64,000 nucleotides of DNA from Bacteroidota bacterium (GCA_023395395.1 JAEWZH010000019.1:1-64000); one strand, 5' to 3'; positions 42,672 through 52,987 are shown, counted from the stretch's first letter. Notes: a model not told the origin generated them from the letters alone. Translations and numbers: made by a program.

Positions 42672-45600
42672 ATGAAGAAAAGTTGCTTTAGGAAAGCTCT
42701 TATTTCTCTGGGCTGTACAGTTGTAATTTCCCTTACAGGGGGGGTAGCAAGTATCTGTATGCCAGTGATTTAGGGGCTTTAAACAATCCGGTACTCACTC
42801 AAACCCAAACCATAACGGTCAAGGGAACAGTGTTGGACAATACGGGAGAAGTGGTAATCGGAGCCACTGTGATGTTGGTAGAGGACAAAGCCAAAGGTAC
42901 ACTTACCGATATCGATGGAAAATTTGCACTCCCCGGTGTCCCCGCCAATGGTACACTTCGCATCTCGTACGTAGGATATAAGACCGTCGAAGTACCCATC
43001 AATGGACAATCCTCTATCACCATCACTCTACAGCCTGACACCGAGCTCTTAGATGAGGTCGTGGTGGTCGGCTATGGTACTCAGAAAAAGGTAAACTTGA
43101 CGGGGTCTGTATCTACCATCAATACCAAAGCCTTGGAGGCAAGACCTGTAAAGGATCTCTCACAAGCTCTTCAAGGAGCAGTCCCAGGTCTTAACTTGAG
43201 TGTCAATAATGCGGGTGGTGCGCTCAACTCTAGGATGAGCCTCAATATCCGCGGTGCTGGGACCATTGGTGCTGGATCCAATTCTGGACCACTCGTACTC
43301 ATCGATGGTACAGAGGGAGACCTCTACTCTATCTCACCCAACGACATTGAGAGTATCTCGGTACTTAAGGATGCATCATCAAGTGCTATCTACGGATCTC
43401 GTGCTGCTTTTGGTGTTATCTTGATTACTACGAAGAGTGGCCGCAAGGGTCAATCTAACTTCAGCTACAACGGTAGCGTACGTTTCTCTACAGCCACGCA
43501 GATTCCTGAGATGATGGATGCCTACGAGTTTGCACGCTATTTCAATACCGCTGCAGCAAACCAAGGATCCAAGTTGCCTTTTAGCCCCGAGAATCTCGAG
43601 CGTATCAAAAATACCTTGGCAGGCACTCCCAAAGCGGGAGACGAGGCGATGACCTACTGGCAAGGCTATGATGCCAACGAGCCATGGGCGATGTATGGAA
43701 ACTCTTGGGCAAATAACGATTGGTTTGCCGAGATGTATCGCAAAAATGCTCCTGCGCATGACCACAATATCTCATTTAGCGGTGGTAGTGACAGAGTAAG
43801 CTACTATATCAGTGGCGCCATTCTAGATCAAGAGGGTCTTATTCGTCACGGTAAGGACGAGTTTAGACGCTACAACTTCTCCGGAAAGGTCACTGCCGAC
43901 ATCTCCAATTGGCTGACCCTGATCTATAATAATAAGTGGGTGCGTGAGGATTACAATCGTCCATCTTATATGACTGGTCTATTCTTCCACAATATCGCAC
44001 GTCGCTGGCCAACCAATCCTCTCTACGACCCAAACGGCAACTATGTCCCAGGTAACGAGATCCAACAGATGGAGGAAGGAGGATTGGATATCAATCAAAA
44101 AGACCAACTCTATCAGCAGGTAATCGCAGAAGTAAGACCTCTGGAAGGATGGTTGATCCGCCTCGAGGGTAACTACAATGTCACCAACAACCACAATCAC
44201 TGGGAAGTACTTCCGGTATACTACTACGATCCAAACGGGGTGAAAACTCCATTTGCTTGGAGTGGTGATTATGCAAAAGGAAAGAGCAACGTAGGAGAGT
44301 CAATGTGGAAAAACAATTATTTCAATGGTCGTTTTTACACCGAGTACACCAGACTCTTTGCCGAAAAGCACGATCTTAAGGTCCTCGGAGGTCTCGATAT
44401 GGAAGCAAATAAATATACTTATCTCGGCGCTTCAAGGAAAGACCTCATCTCTGCTGATGTCCCTACAATCAACAATACGACAGATAAAAACGTAAATCTT
44501 GGCTTCTCAAACACTCATTGGGCTACAATGGGTCTTTTCGCCCGTGTCAATTACGTTTACGATAGTCGTTACCTCTTCGAGGCATCTATCCGTCGTGATG
44601 GCTCCTCTCGCTTCATAGGCGACAAGAGATGGGCTACATTCCCTACCCTATCTGTAGGTTGGAATATCGCAAACGAAAAATTCTTCGCTCCACTCCAAAG
44701 CACAATAAACGTGCTCAAGCTACGTGGATCATGGGGAGCCCTTGGTAATACCAATATCACTGCTCTTTACCCTTGGTTCCTTTCTCAGCCTACCGGCAAC
44801 CAAAACTCTTGGTGGCTCATCAACGGACAGAAGCAAAATACCTCTAATGTACCTGGTCTGGTATCGCCGGATCTTACTTGGGAGAGTGTAGAGTCTTGGA
44901 ATGCGGGACTTGATTTCTCTGCTTTCAATTACAGACTACAGGGTAGCTTCGACTACTTTGTCCGCAATACCCACGACATGGTTGGTCCTGCACCGATTAA
45001 GCCTTCTATCCTAGGCGCCAATCAGCCTGCAGTCAATAATAGCGATATGCGTTCGCAAGGATGGGAGTTGGAGCTCATTTGGCGTGATCATATCAAGGAT
45101 TTCAACTACGGTGTCAAGCTGGTACTCTCTGATGACATCCAGACCATCACCAAGTACTACAATCCTAATGGCGACCTTGGTCAATGGTACGAGGGTAGAA
45201 GAAACGGTGAAATATGGGGTTACCAATCTATTGGTATTGCCCAGACCGATGAGGAGATGCAAGAGCACTTGAAAAATAACAGGCCAAACTGGGGTAATAA
45301 CTGGGCTGCCGGAGACGTGATGTACAAAAACCTCAATGACCCGGTGGACGAAAACGGCAAAGTAATCGAGGCTCGTAAAGGCACGGTAGATAGCGGTGCC
45401 AATACTCTTTCAGACCATGGTGACCTATCTATCATTGGTAATTCATCACCTCGCTACCGCTTCGGTATCACCGCTGATGCTTCTTGGAAGGGATTAGACT
45501 TCTCCATCTTCCTGCAGGGTGTAGGCAAGCGTGACTTCTGGGACAATTCAGTCTACTTCATAGGTGCTAATGCCAACATGTGGCAGGTACCAGGCTTCAA

Positions 45601-45961
45601 GTCTCACCTAGACTTCTGGAGACCAGAGGGCGATACAAACTTTGGTGCCAATCCGGATGCATATTATCCAAAGCCTCAGTTTGATAGAGGAGGGAAGAAC
45701 TTCTATACTCAGACACGCTATCTACAGGATGCATCTTACCTACGTATCAAGAACATGCAGATAGGTTATACCCTGCCACAAGAGTGGACACAGAAGTTCT
45801 CCGTAAACCGTCTGCGCATCTACTTCTCAGCTGACAATCTCGCTACTTTCACCAAGATATCGAAGATTTTTGACCCTGAGGCAACCGGTGGTGACTGGGG
45901 ACCTGGTAAGATTTATCCTCTCTCTCGCACCCTCTCATTTGGTATCAATCTAAATATTTAA
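42672..45961 (+). CDS. susC: SusC/RagA-type TonB-dependent outer-membrane transporter, frameshifted in a G7 tract
   Basis: From ATG 42672 the frame encodes a signal peptide start (MKKSCFRKALISLGCTVVIS) and stops at 42771-42773. The long frame that carries the protein is one base out of phase; adding one G (or removing two) in the G run at 42738-42744 joins them into a 1096-residue protein with a signal peptide ending near 'YLYA'. The main part has a CarboxypepD_reg domain ('VKGTVLDNTGEVVIGATV'), a plug ('VVVGYGTQKKVNLTGS' and 'VLKDASSSAIYGSRAAFG') and the SusC barrel to the C-terminus. With SusD it imports an oligomeric substrate, peptides or glycans. Phase variation or a base-calling error are the two readings. 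Confidence 0.85.
42738..42744 (+). repeat. G7 homopolymer in the susC signal-peptide region
   Basis: Seven consecutive G at the point where the susC frame breaks. Homopolymers of this kind are slippage-prone and control phase variation in several bacteria. Confidence 0.9.
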
Positions 45962-45971
45962 GCGAAATCGT

Positions 45972-47978
45972 ATGTTTACAAATAAAATACAAAGAGTGAT
46001 TCTGGGTCTCTTTTTGGTCACAGGAAGCGTCGGATTTACATCTTGCAACTTCTTGGATCGAGATCCATTGGATCAATTATCAGGTGGTAAGTACTACAAT
46101 ACTGCCGACGAGTTAGCCACATTCACCATCAACTACTATAGTACTATTTTCCCCAACAACAGTGGTTGGTGGGCAGGTGTAGCGACTTTTGACAATGGTA
46201 CAGACAATCAGGCGAGACCCTCTACAGGCAACGAGCAGAGGTTTGGCAAAAATAGATGGTCTGTCCCTGCAAGTGGTGGCATAGGTTTCAATAATATCCG
46301 AAATCTCAATAAGTTCATCGCTGAGGTTGAAGCAAAAAAACAAGCCGGGACTATCACGGGTAAGAAAGAGGATATAGACCATTACATCGGAGAGGCGTAT
46401 GCCATACGTGCGATGCTCTACTACGACAAACTCAAGACCTTCGGCGACTACCCCATCCTCCTTGAGGAAGTCAATATTGATGCTGACCTCGTAGCAGCAA
46501 GTAAGAGAATGCCAAGGAACGAGGTAGCACGTCAAATCCTCAAGGATCTAGACCAAGCTATCGCTCTTCTCATGCCTACTACCCCAAGAAATCAAAAGAT
46601 CTCTAAGCGTGTGGCACAGGTATGGAAGTCAAGAGTAGCGCTCTACGAAGCCACCTTTGAGCTGTATCATCGTGGTTCGGGTCGTGTCCCTGGAGATGCC
46701 AACTGGCCAGGGAAAGATAAGGAGTGGAATAAGGGTAAGACTTTTGATCAAGCTGGGGAAGTGAAGTTTTTCCTCACTCAAGCGATGAATGCCGCAAAGG
46801 TCGTTGGTGATGAGATCCCATTGAGCACAAAAAACAACCATGTCACCAATCCTACCGAAGGTGTGTATAATGGTTGGAATCCTTACTATGACATGTATGC
46901 AAGCAAGGACTTGAGTGGATTCCCTGAGGTGCTACTGTGGAGAGAGTTCAATACCGAAGTGTCAGTAGCTCATCTCACCTCCAATAAGCTCAAGACAGGT
47001 TCGGGCACAGGTTGGACAAGAGGATTGGTAGAGTCATTTCTCATGAAAAGTGGCAAGCCTATCTACGACAATACCTCAGGTTATAAGGGAGATAGTACGA
47101 TTGACCTCACCAAGACCGATCGTGACGAGCGACTACAACTCTTTGTCTTTGGAGAGTCCGATATGCTCAATGTCGAGAAAGGCGATGTGAAGAAATTTGT
47201 ATCCCCATTTATCATCGCCACCTTGGAGACTACCGATGCCACCGGTTATCGTCAGAGGAAGTTCTACAACTACGATGTCGCTATGCACTCCGGTACGGCA
47301 TTCTCTGATGTTTCAGGTCAGATATGCGTAAGGGTAGAAGAAGCATACCTCAATTATATAGAGGCAAGCTATCTACTCAATAATAATATCGATGCTACGG
47401 CAAGAAAATACTGGAACGCCCTTAGAGAAAGGGCAGGCATCACTGCTCCTATCGAGACCACAATTGCAGCGACCGATATGGCTATCGAAGCTGATGTCAA
47501 TCGTCCTTCTTACGACTGGGGTGCTTTCTCAGCAGGGGTATCGGTAAACGATCCTACACTATATAGTATTCGTAGGGAGCGTCGTTGTGAATTTGCCGGC
47601 GAGGGTTACCGTTGGGACGACCTCATCAGATGGAGAGCTCTTGACCAGGTCAAGAACTACCAGATTGAAGGTGTCAATTTCTGGGATGCAATGTATTTGA
47701 CAGATGTGGACAACGACCCAAGAAACACCGCTGTGTTGATTTCCGATGGTGGCGAAAATGCAAATGTTTCTTCAAAGGATAATTCTAAATATCTTCGCCC
47801 TTACCAGATAAGGAAGAACAACGAATTGTACAATGGCTATACATTTACGCCTGCATACTACCTCTCTCCATTCTCTGTACAGGAGATGCAACAGACCTCT
47901 CCTACAGGGGATGCCGCTAATTCTAATCTCTATCAAAATATTGGCTGGCCTACCTATGCAGGCTTTGCCGAGCAATAG
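45972..47978 (+). CDS. susD: SusD/RagB family nutrient-binding lipoprotein
   Basis: A 668-residue surface lipoprotein (lipobox FTSC, Cys25) starting 10 bases after the SusC-type gene. Family marks include 'NFLDRDPLDQLSGGKYYNT' after the lipid anchor, TPR-like helices ('YAIRAMLYYDKLKTFGDYPI'), 'RVEEAYLNYIEASYLL' and 'SIRRERRCEFAGEGYRWDDLIRW'. It caps the SusC channel and binds substrate at the cell surface. It is longer than typical RagB (about 500 residues). No glycosidase or peptidase gene lies in the locus to reveal the substrate. Confidence 0.93.
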   Translation: MFTNKIQRVILGLFLVTGSVGFTSCNFLDRDPLDQLSGGKYYNTADELATFTINYYSTIFPNNSGWWAGVATFDNGTDNQARPSTGNEQRFGKNRWSVPASGGIGFNNIRNLNKFIAEVEAKKQAGTITGKKEDIDHYIGEAYAIRAMLYYDKLKTFGDYPILLEEVNIDADLVAASKRMPRNEVARQILKDLDQAIALLMPTTPRNQKISKRVAQVWKSRVALYEATFELYHRGSGRVPGDANWPGKDKEWNKGKTFDQAGEVKFFLTQAMNAAKVVGDEIPLSTKNNHVTNPTEGVYNGWNPYYDMYASKDLSGFPEVLLWREFNTEVSVAHLTSNKLKTGSGTGWTRGLVESFLMKSGKPIYDNTSGYKGDSTIDLTKTDRDERLQLFVFGESDMLNVEKGDVKKFVSPFIIATLETTDATGYRQRKFYNYDVAMHSGTAFSDVSGQICVRVEEAYLNYIEASYLLNNNIDATARKYWNALRERAGITAPIETTIAATDMAIEADVNRPSYDWGAFSAGVSVNDPTLYSIRRERRCEFAGEGYRWDDLIRWRALDQVKNYQIEGVNFWDAMYLTDVDNDPRNTAVLISDGGENANVSSKDNSKYLRPYQIRKNNELYNGYTFTPAYYLSPFSVQEMQQTSPTGDAANSNLYQNIGWPTYAGFAEQ

Positions 47979-48001
47979 ATTGAGATAATTGATAAGACAA
48001 G

Positions 48002-48039
48002 AGGGGGTCGAGCAAGATTTATTGCTCGACCCCCTTTTT
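48002..48039 (+). terminator. terminator after susD
   Basis: A 14-bp stem (48002-48015 with 48022-48035) with a 6-base loop and a T-run (48035-48039). Confidence 0.88.
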
Positions 48040-48188
48040 ACATCCCTTTAGCTACTAATATCCATCGTTCTTCCTCCTCTACCTGTCCTCTCCTGAAATA
48101 GCAGACAGAGGACATAGAGTGTATACACTTGTAGAAATAACAAAACAAGAGTGTAAACAATAACAGAATTAAAACCAAAAATATGTCC

Positions 48189-48312
48189 ACTTTTTTCAGG
48201 AACGCCATAATAGAGGAGATTTGCGTCCTCTATAGAGGAGTCTGCTCTCTTCTATAGAGGAGTCTGCTCTCTTCTATAGAGGAGGGAAGCCCGCTCGCCC
48301 GACAGACAAATG
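48189..48312 (+). repeat. intergenic composite repeat, locus C (22-bp units)
   Basis: Leader ACTTTTTTCAG (48189-48199), four units with the identical core TAGAGGAG at 48211, 48233, 48255 and 48277 (exactly 22 apart), and a tail CCCGACAGACAAATG (48298-48312). Two of the units are identical over 22 bases. It is the clearest copy of the family; no gene is seen in 47979-48483. Confidence 0.85.
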
Positions 48313-48422
48313 TGACCTGCCACAAGGCGGGTCAAAGCTCGTCGGACATGAGGTAATGGCAATCCCTGACGATGGGGAAATGGGGAGTACTATATACTAC
48401 AGCAGAATAAATGTGTTAATAT

Positions 48423-48454
48423 TTTGGGGTTCTATTTGATTTTTGTTATACTTG
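48423..48454 (+). promoter_or_regulatory. promoter of the A+T-rich lipoprotein pair
   Basis: TTTG at 48423-48426, a 20-base gap, and TATACTTG at 48447-48454 (one base off TAnnTTTG), 29 bases before the ATG. Confidence 0.6.
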
Positions 48455-48483
48455 CATCGTGTTTTTTTAATCTTTAAATAGCA

Positions 48484-49050
48484 ATGCTTATAAGAAAAAC
48501 AGTAGTTTTATTTACCATCTTATTAGGGGCTTCTTCCCTATTTAGTTCATGTCAAAGAGAGTCTAGTGACATTACTACAGGAGAGGTAACAAATGAAAGA
48601 TCCGATGAGATTGTTCGTTCACTAAAGTTTGCCCCTGTAACAAAAGAAACCGGGCTTAGAGCTGGAGCTCATTTGGGAATTGTTCGATTAACCTTAGGCA
48701 GAGCTAGTAGAAATTGCTTTGGGTTTGGAGTATGTGACGCTGAGTGGTTCCCTGGATGGTCTGAGTGGTGGGATGAAATTACCTCAAGTCACAAGGAAGC
48801 ATCAATTGAGGGTCTTTTGGTTGTTGATGAATATGGTAGAGAGGCTATAGAGCTAAAGCTTGCCGAACTACCTAAAGGATTTTCTCCAGAAGAACTGTCT
48901 ATGATGGTTGACAAGAAACTGGAAATGCCAAATAGTGGAGAAAATGCCTTCAATCCTGGGAAGATCGTAGAAAAAGGAGTTTACGAGTTTTCAGAAGAAG
49001 TTGGTAATTTCGGCGGGTATAGAATACCGATAGTCAATGATAGCCTATGA
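48484..49050 (+). CDS. hypothetical lipoprotein
   Basis: A 188-residue lipoprotein (lipobox FSSC, Cys23). The central 'RASRNCFGFGVCDAEWFPGW' has two cysteines five residues apart and is rich in aromatics, a pattern seen in some uncharacterised Bacteroidales lipoproteins. No known domain was recognised. It is A+T-richer than the flanking genes and overlaps the next gene by four bases (ATGA), so the pair works together and may be acquired. Confidence 0.7.
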   Translation: MLIRKTVVLFTILLGASSLFSSCQRESSDITTGEVTNERSDEIVRSLKFAPVTKETGLRAGAHLGIVRLTLGRASRNCFGFGVCDAEWFPGWSEWWDEITSSHKEASIEGLLVVDEYGREAIELKLAELPKGFSPEELSMMVDKKLEMPNSGENAFNPGKIVEKGVYEFSEEVGNFGGYRIPIVNDSL

Positions 49051-49658
49051 ACAAAGTAGGTTTGATTGTTTTTATTGTGTTCATCTTTCAATCCTGTACG
49101 ATTATAGGACTGAAAGATGGGTACAATAAATTGTCGGATAATAATAAGAATAGGGTAATTACATACAAAGATAGCATATCATTAGGAGATGGATTTATTC
49201 AAGTCGTTAATCATTATCAGCTTCATGAAATACTAAAGAAAGATAATAACGAATATCAAATTGTCTATGATTTCATTCCTCATTGTTCAACAAAAAGTTG
49301 TATTTCAACGGTTGCTTTTTTGGAGATATGTAAGTCGTATTCTATCACACCTGTAGTTGTTTCTAGATATTTGGATAATTCTTTATTTAACCTTGGATTC
49401 TCAGAAATTAAATTGTATGGGATTGACAATAAATTCTATGGAACATCTTACGTACTAAAATACATTTCTAGATTTTACGATAATCTAACAAATGGGATTA
49501 GTGATGGTGATTATGGATCTAATATGTTGTTATTCAGAGAAGGAGATTTTTTGCGCTGTATAGATATTTCAGAATATAAAAAGGAGCTCAGCCCCGACAA
49601 CATAAACTCAAAAAGAGTGACTCCGTATACGAAAAAAGACAATCCTTTTTGGAACTAG
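49047..49658 (+). CDS. hypothetical A+T-rich lipoprotein
   Basis: A 203-residue lipoprotein (lipobox FQSC, Cys17). The segment 'YDFIPHCSTKSCISTVAFLEICKSYSITPVVVSRY' contains a C-x4-C pair followed by a helix and strand, faintly like a thioredoxin fold, but the C-x-x-C spacing is not met, so this is only a suggestion. Its codons are strongly A/T-biased compared with neighbours. It is coupled to the gene upstream by the ATGA overlap. Confidence 0.65.
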   Translation: MNKVGLIVFIVFIFQSCTIIGLKDGYNKLSDNNKNRVITYKDSISLGDGFIQVVNHYQLHEILKKDNNEYQIVYDFIPHCSTKSCISTVAFLEICKSYSITPVVVSRYLDNSLFNLGFSEIKLYGIDNKFYGTSYVLKYISRFYDNLTNGISDGDYGSNMLLFREGDFLRCIDISEYKKELSPDNINSKRVTPYTKKDNPFWN

Positions 49659-49770
49659 AACATTTTGTATGATACAAGACCTACTAGCCGGTGTTTTGTA
49701 TCTTTGCGGGGCATATTAGTATATAGTTTAAATACACTTAAACTAGAATTCCCATTTGGGGGTAGTTTGT

Positions 49771-49793
49771 GTTCTTAGGGAACCCCTAAGAAC
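49771..49793 (+). repeat. short perfect inverted repeat
   Basis: Arms GTTCTTAGGG (49771-49780) and CCCTAAGAAC (49784-49793) around a 3-base loop. It lies 9 bases before the mobilization-like remnant and has no T-run. Confidence 0.7.
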
Positions 49794-49801
49794 CCCATGC
49801 C

Positions 49802-49870
49802 ATGGCAAAGACAAGCATACACATTACACCAGCAAAAGTGTCCTCCTCCGGGGGACACAATTTTCTATAA
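49802..49870 (+). pseudogene. possible remnant of a mobilization-protein gene start
   Basis: The frame encodes 22 residues beginning MAKTSIHITPAKV and reaching 'GGHN' before a stop. As far as I recall, MAKTSIHI... followed by HN is a usual N-terminus of Bacteroidetes mobilization/plasmid-recombination type proteins. The remainder of such a gene is absent. Treated as a scar; the short length leaves doubt. Confidence 0.35.
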
Positions 49871-50047
49871 TACTCCCCATAAAACAGACAACTGACAAGA
49901 TCCTATATTTGAGAATAGATATTGTAGTAACGTATTTTCCAATAGTAAGTGCAGCACGGGGTGAATAAACAAAAGACCAAGAAACTAAGCTATGTAACGC
50001 CTCCTGCTGCTAATAACTTTAAGGCTGTCTGACTCCCCGATTTTTTG

Positions 50048-50055
50048 TATCTTTG
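50048..50055 (+). promoter_or_regulatory. -7 box of the 50101-52799 operon
   Basis: TATCTTTG is a perfect -7 match, 46 bases before the first ATG of the dehydrogenase-bcp-recA unit. Confidence 0.5.
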
Positions 50056-50100
50056 GATGAGGGATTGTTTTGAATTTAGAACTAAAAAAGATAGATAAAA

Positions 50101-51297
50101 ATGAAAGGACGTGTACTCATTATCGGAGCTGGAGGTGTTGGTACTGTAGTGGCAAAGAAGGTGGCGATGAATAGCCATATCTTTACTGATATTATGCTGG
50201 CAAGTCGCAATAAAGCGAAGTGCGATGCCATCGCTGCTAAAATCACTGAGGCTAAGATCAAGACTGCTCAGGTAGACGCCGACAAGGTGGAGGAACTGGT
50301 AGCTCTGTTTAATGACTTTAAGCCCGAATTGGTCATCAATGTGGCGCTACCCTACCAAGACTTGACCATCATGGATGCTTGTCTGGAGTGCGGGGTAAAC
50401 TATCTCGATACTGCTAATTATGAACCTCTCGACGAGGCAAAGTATCAGTACAGCTGGCAGTGGGCTTATCAGGATCGCTTCAAGGCAGCTGGACTTACTG
50501 CTATCCTCGGCTGTGGTTTCGACCCAGGTGTGACCAGTGTCTTCACAGCTTATGCCGCTAAGCACCACTTCGATGAGATACATCATCTCGATATCGTAGA
50601 TTGTAACGCTGGCGATCATCACAAAGCTTTTGCCACTAACTTCAACCCCGAAATCAATATCCGTGAGGTGACTCAGAGAGGAAAGTATTGGGAAAATGGC
50701 GAGTGGGTCGAGACTGAGCCTCTTGAAATTCACAAGCCTTTGACCTATCCGGAGGTTGGACCACGTGAGAGCTATTTGCTCTATCACGAGGAGCTCGAGA
50801 GCTTAGTGAAAAACTTCCCAAGCCTACAGAGGGCACGCTTCTGGATGACCTTTGGACAGGAGTACCTCACACACCTACGTGTGATTCAGAATATCGGTAT
50901 GGCAAGCATCGAGCCTATCATGTATGAGGGCAGAGAGATTGTGCCTATCCAATTCCTCAAGGCAGTGCTCCCAGACCCAAAAGAATTGGGTGAAAACTAT
51001 ACCGGGCAGACCTCGATCGGATGCCGTATCCGTGGCGTGAAAGATGGTAAGGAAAAGACCTACTACATCTACAATAACTGTAGCCACGAGGCTGCCTACA
51101 AAGAGACTGGAGCACAGGGCGTGAGCTATACCACTGGTGTACCTGCCACGACCGGAGCTATCATGTTCTTCAAGGGTCTTTGGAGTGGTGCAGGCGTGTA
51201 CAACGTAGAGGAGTTTAATCCGGATCCATTCCTTGAGGAGCTGGCAAAGCAGGGCTTGCCTTGGCATGAGCTACACGATATTGACCTCGAGCTATGA
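50101..51297 (+). CDS. saccharopine dehydrogenase family, likely carboxynorspermidine dehydrogenase
   Basis: A 398-residue NAD(P)-dependent enzyme with the Rossmann motif 'VLIIGAGGVGTVVAKK' at the N-terminus, 'NVALPYQDLTIMDACLECGVNYLDTA' and 'GCGFDPGVTSVF'. These match the saccharopine dehydrogenase-like carboxynorspermidine synthase family, which makes carboxy(nor)spermidine in a bacterial polyamine route. The decarboxylase partner is not in this window. It overlaps bcp by four bases. Confidence 0.85.
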   Translation: MKGRVLIIGAGGVGTVVAKKVAMNSHIFTDIMLASRNKAKCDAIAAKITEAKIKTAQVDADKVEELVALFNDFKPELVINVALPYQDLTIMDACLECGVNYLDTANYEPLDEAKYQYSWQWAYQDRFKAAGLTAILGCGFDPGVTSVFTAYAAKHHFDEIHHLDIVDCNAGDHHKAFATNFNPEINIREVTQRGKYWENGEWVETEPLEIHKPLTYPEVGPRESYLLYHEELESLVKNFPSLQRARFWMTFGQEYLTHLRVIQNIGMASIEPIMYEGREIVPIQFLKAVLPDPKELGENYTGQTSIGCRIRGVKDGKEKTYYIYNNCSHEAAYKETGAQGVSYTTGVPATTGAIMFFKGLWSGAGVYNVEEFNPDPFLEELAKQGLPWHELHDIDLEL

Positions 51298-51767
51298 TTA
51301 AGGTAGGAGATAAAATCCCAGAGCGACTAGGAGTAGACCAGAATGGTAATGAAATTACCCGCAATAGCCTCGCAGGGCAAAGGGTAGTCCTTTACTTTTA
51401 TCCCAAGGATAATACCAGTGGCTGCACAGAGCAAGCGTGTAGTCTGAGAGATGGTATCAGTGACCTAAAGGATGCTGGTTACACAGTGATAGGAGTAAGT
51501 AAGGACAGCGCCAGAAGCCACAAAGGCTTCATAGAGAAGTATTCGTTGCCTTTTCCTCTGATTGCAGACACAGAGACAGAACTCAACCAGGCTTTTGGGG
51601 TCTGGGTGGAGAAGAGTATGTATGGTCGCAAGTATATGGGCACACAGCGCACTACTTTTGTAATCGATGGAGAAGGGATTGTGCAAGCGGTCGTTTCGGG
51701 TAAAGAAATCAAGACCAAGGAGCATGCTGCACAATTGATACAGATGATTAATAAATTAGACAAATAA
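51294..51767 (+). CDS. bcp: peroxiredoxin, Bcp type (thioredoxin-dependent peroxidase)
   Basis: A 157-residue peroxiredoxin with 'YFYPKDNTSGCTEQAC': Cys44 is the peroxidatic and Cys49 the resolving cysteine (C-x4-C), as in the Bcp/PrxQ group. It reduces hydroperoxides in the cytoplasm. Its ATG overlaps the upstream stop and recA begins 6 bases after it, so it shares that transcript. Confidence 0.95.
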   Translation: MIKVGDKIPERLGVDQNGNEITRNSLAGQRVVLYFYPKDNTSGCTEQACSLRDGISDLKDAGYTVIGVSKDSARSHKGFIEKYSLPFPLIADTETELNQAFGVWVEKSMYGRKYMGTQRTTFVIDGEGIVQAVVSGKEIKTKEHAAQLIQMINKLDK

Positions 51768-51773
51768 CAACTG

Positions 51774-52799
51774 ATGGCAAAGAAGGACGCAGAGGAAAAG
51801 AATCTGCAAGATGATAAGTTGAAAGCCCTTGAGGCAGTGATGGCAAAGATTGAGAAAACCTTTGGGAAAGGCTCAATCATGAATATGGCATCGCAAGATA
51901 TCCAGAATATTGATACGATTCCTACCGGATCACTCACGCTCGATATAGCGTTGGGTGTGGGTGGGTACCCAAGAGGTAGGATTATTGAGATCTATGGTCC
52001 TGAGTCTTCGGGTAAGACTACGCTAGCAATCCACGCTATCGCAGAGTGCCAGAAGCTGGGAGGTTTCGCCGCTATTATCGATGCGGAAAATGCCTTTGAC
52101 CGTTCGTATGCCGAGGCACTTGGAGTGGATCTCTCCAAACTATGGATTTCCCAACCGGATACGGGAGAGCAGGCCTTGGACATCGCAGAGAATCTGATAC
52201 GTTCGTCTGCGATGGATTTGATTGTCATCGACTCCGTAGCAGCACTGACTCCTAAGGGCGAGATTGAAGGGGATATGGGAGAGAATAGAGTAGGCCTGCA
52301 AGCCCGACTGATGAGTCAAGCTCTGCGCAAGCTAGCTGGTATCATCAATAAGACTCAGACCACTTGTATCTTTATCAACCAATTGCGAGAGAAGATTGGC
52401 AGCTACGGCAATCCTGAGACCACTACGGGAGGTAATGCGCTGAAGTATTATGCTTCGGTGCGCCTCGATATCCGCAAAAGTACACCGATAAAGGATAGCG
52501 ACAATGAGGTGATTGGCAATCTCACCAAGGTAAAGGTGGCGAAAAATAAGGTGGCACCTCCATTCAAAAAAGCTGAGTTTGATATTATGTTTGGAGAGGG
52601 AATCTCCAAGGTGGGCGAACTGGTAGATGCCGGGGCAGAGATGGATATCATCCACAAGAGTGGCTCATGGTATACCTACGAAGATACCAAACTTGGGCAG
52701 GGACGAGAGGCTGCAAAGGCAACTCTTCAGGAAAATCCCGAATTGGCAGAACTCATTGAATCTCAGATAAAAGAGAAATTATCTAGCAAGATATTATAA
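51774..52799 (+). CDS. recA: recombinase A
   Basis: A 341-residue RecA with all hallmarks: Walker A 'GPESSGKTT', Walker B 'LIVIDSVAAL', loop 'INQLREKIG' and 'GGNALKYYASVR'. It drives homologous recombination and the DNA damage response. It is third in the operon. No SOS-type operator was recognised upstream; expression probably comes from the operon promoter near 50048. RecO for loading is encoded at 9376-10092. Confidence 0.98.
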   Translation: MAKKDAEEKNLQDDKLKALEAVMAKIEKTFGKGSIMNMASQDIQNIDTIPTGSLTLDIALGVGGYPRGRIIEIYGPESSGKTTLAIHAIAECQKLGGFAAIIDAENAFDRSYAEALGVDLSKLWISQPDTGEQALDIAENLIRSSAMDLIVIDSVAALTPKGEIEGDMGENRVGLQARLMSQALRKLAGIINKTQTTCIFINQLREKIGSYGNPETTTGGNALKYYASVRLDIRKSTPIKDSDNEVIGNLTKVKVAKNKVAPPFKKAEFDIMFGEGISKVGELVDAGAEMDIIHKSGSWYTYEDTKLGQGREAAKATLQENPELAELIESQIKEKLSSKIL

Positions 52800-52987
52800 A
52801 TATATTTACTAACGAAAGGAAATATTGCTTTGTTTCTTAAATATCAAACGGCTGTTTGAGTGTTGTAGAGCAATAGTTTTTTCTTGGTTAGATGCGAGAA
52901 TGTTATCATCTTTGTGAAGTCAAAAAGCATAACCTAATCAATCTTTCTTACCTAACATCCTAATATATTGTGGAACAACCGTCAGAG

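Larger units (their letters stand above)
49659..50100. other. gap holding a mobile-element scar and two -7 boxes
   Basis: No intact gene. Contents: a -7 box (TATCTTTG, 49699-49706), a 10-bp inverted repeat (49771-49793), a 23-codon remnant that looks like the start of a mobilization gene (49802-49870), and the -7 box for the downstream operon (50048-50055). Confidence 0.5.

Noticed and set aside
42830..42832. GTG at 42830 as the start of the SusC protein
   Set aside because: It would remove the signal peptide and split the regulatory domain; the frame extends upstream to the G7 tract.
48211..48284. The 22-bp repeats as a CRISPR array
   Set aside because: Units are nearly identical and contiguous, with no unique spacers of 30-40 bases and no cas genes nearby.
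50101..52799. dehydrogenase-bcp-recA operon as a novel system
   Set aside because: All three are ordinary housekeeping families and co-transcription alone is not evidence of a joint function.
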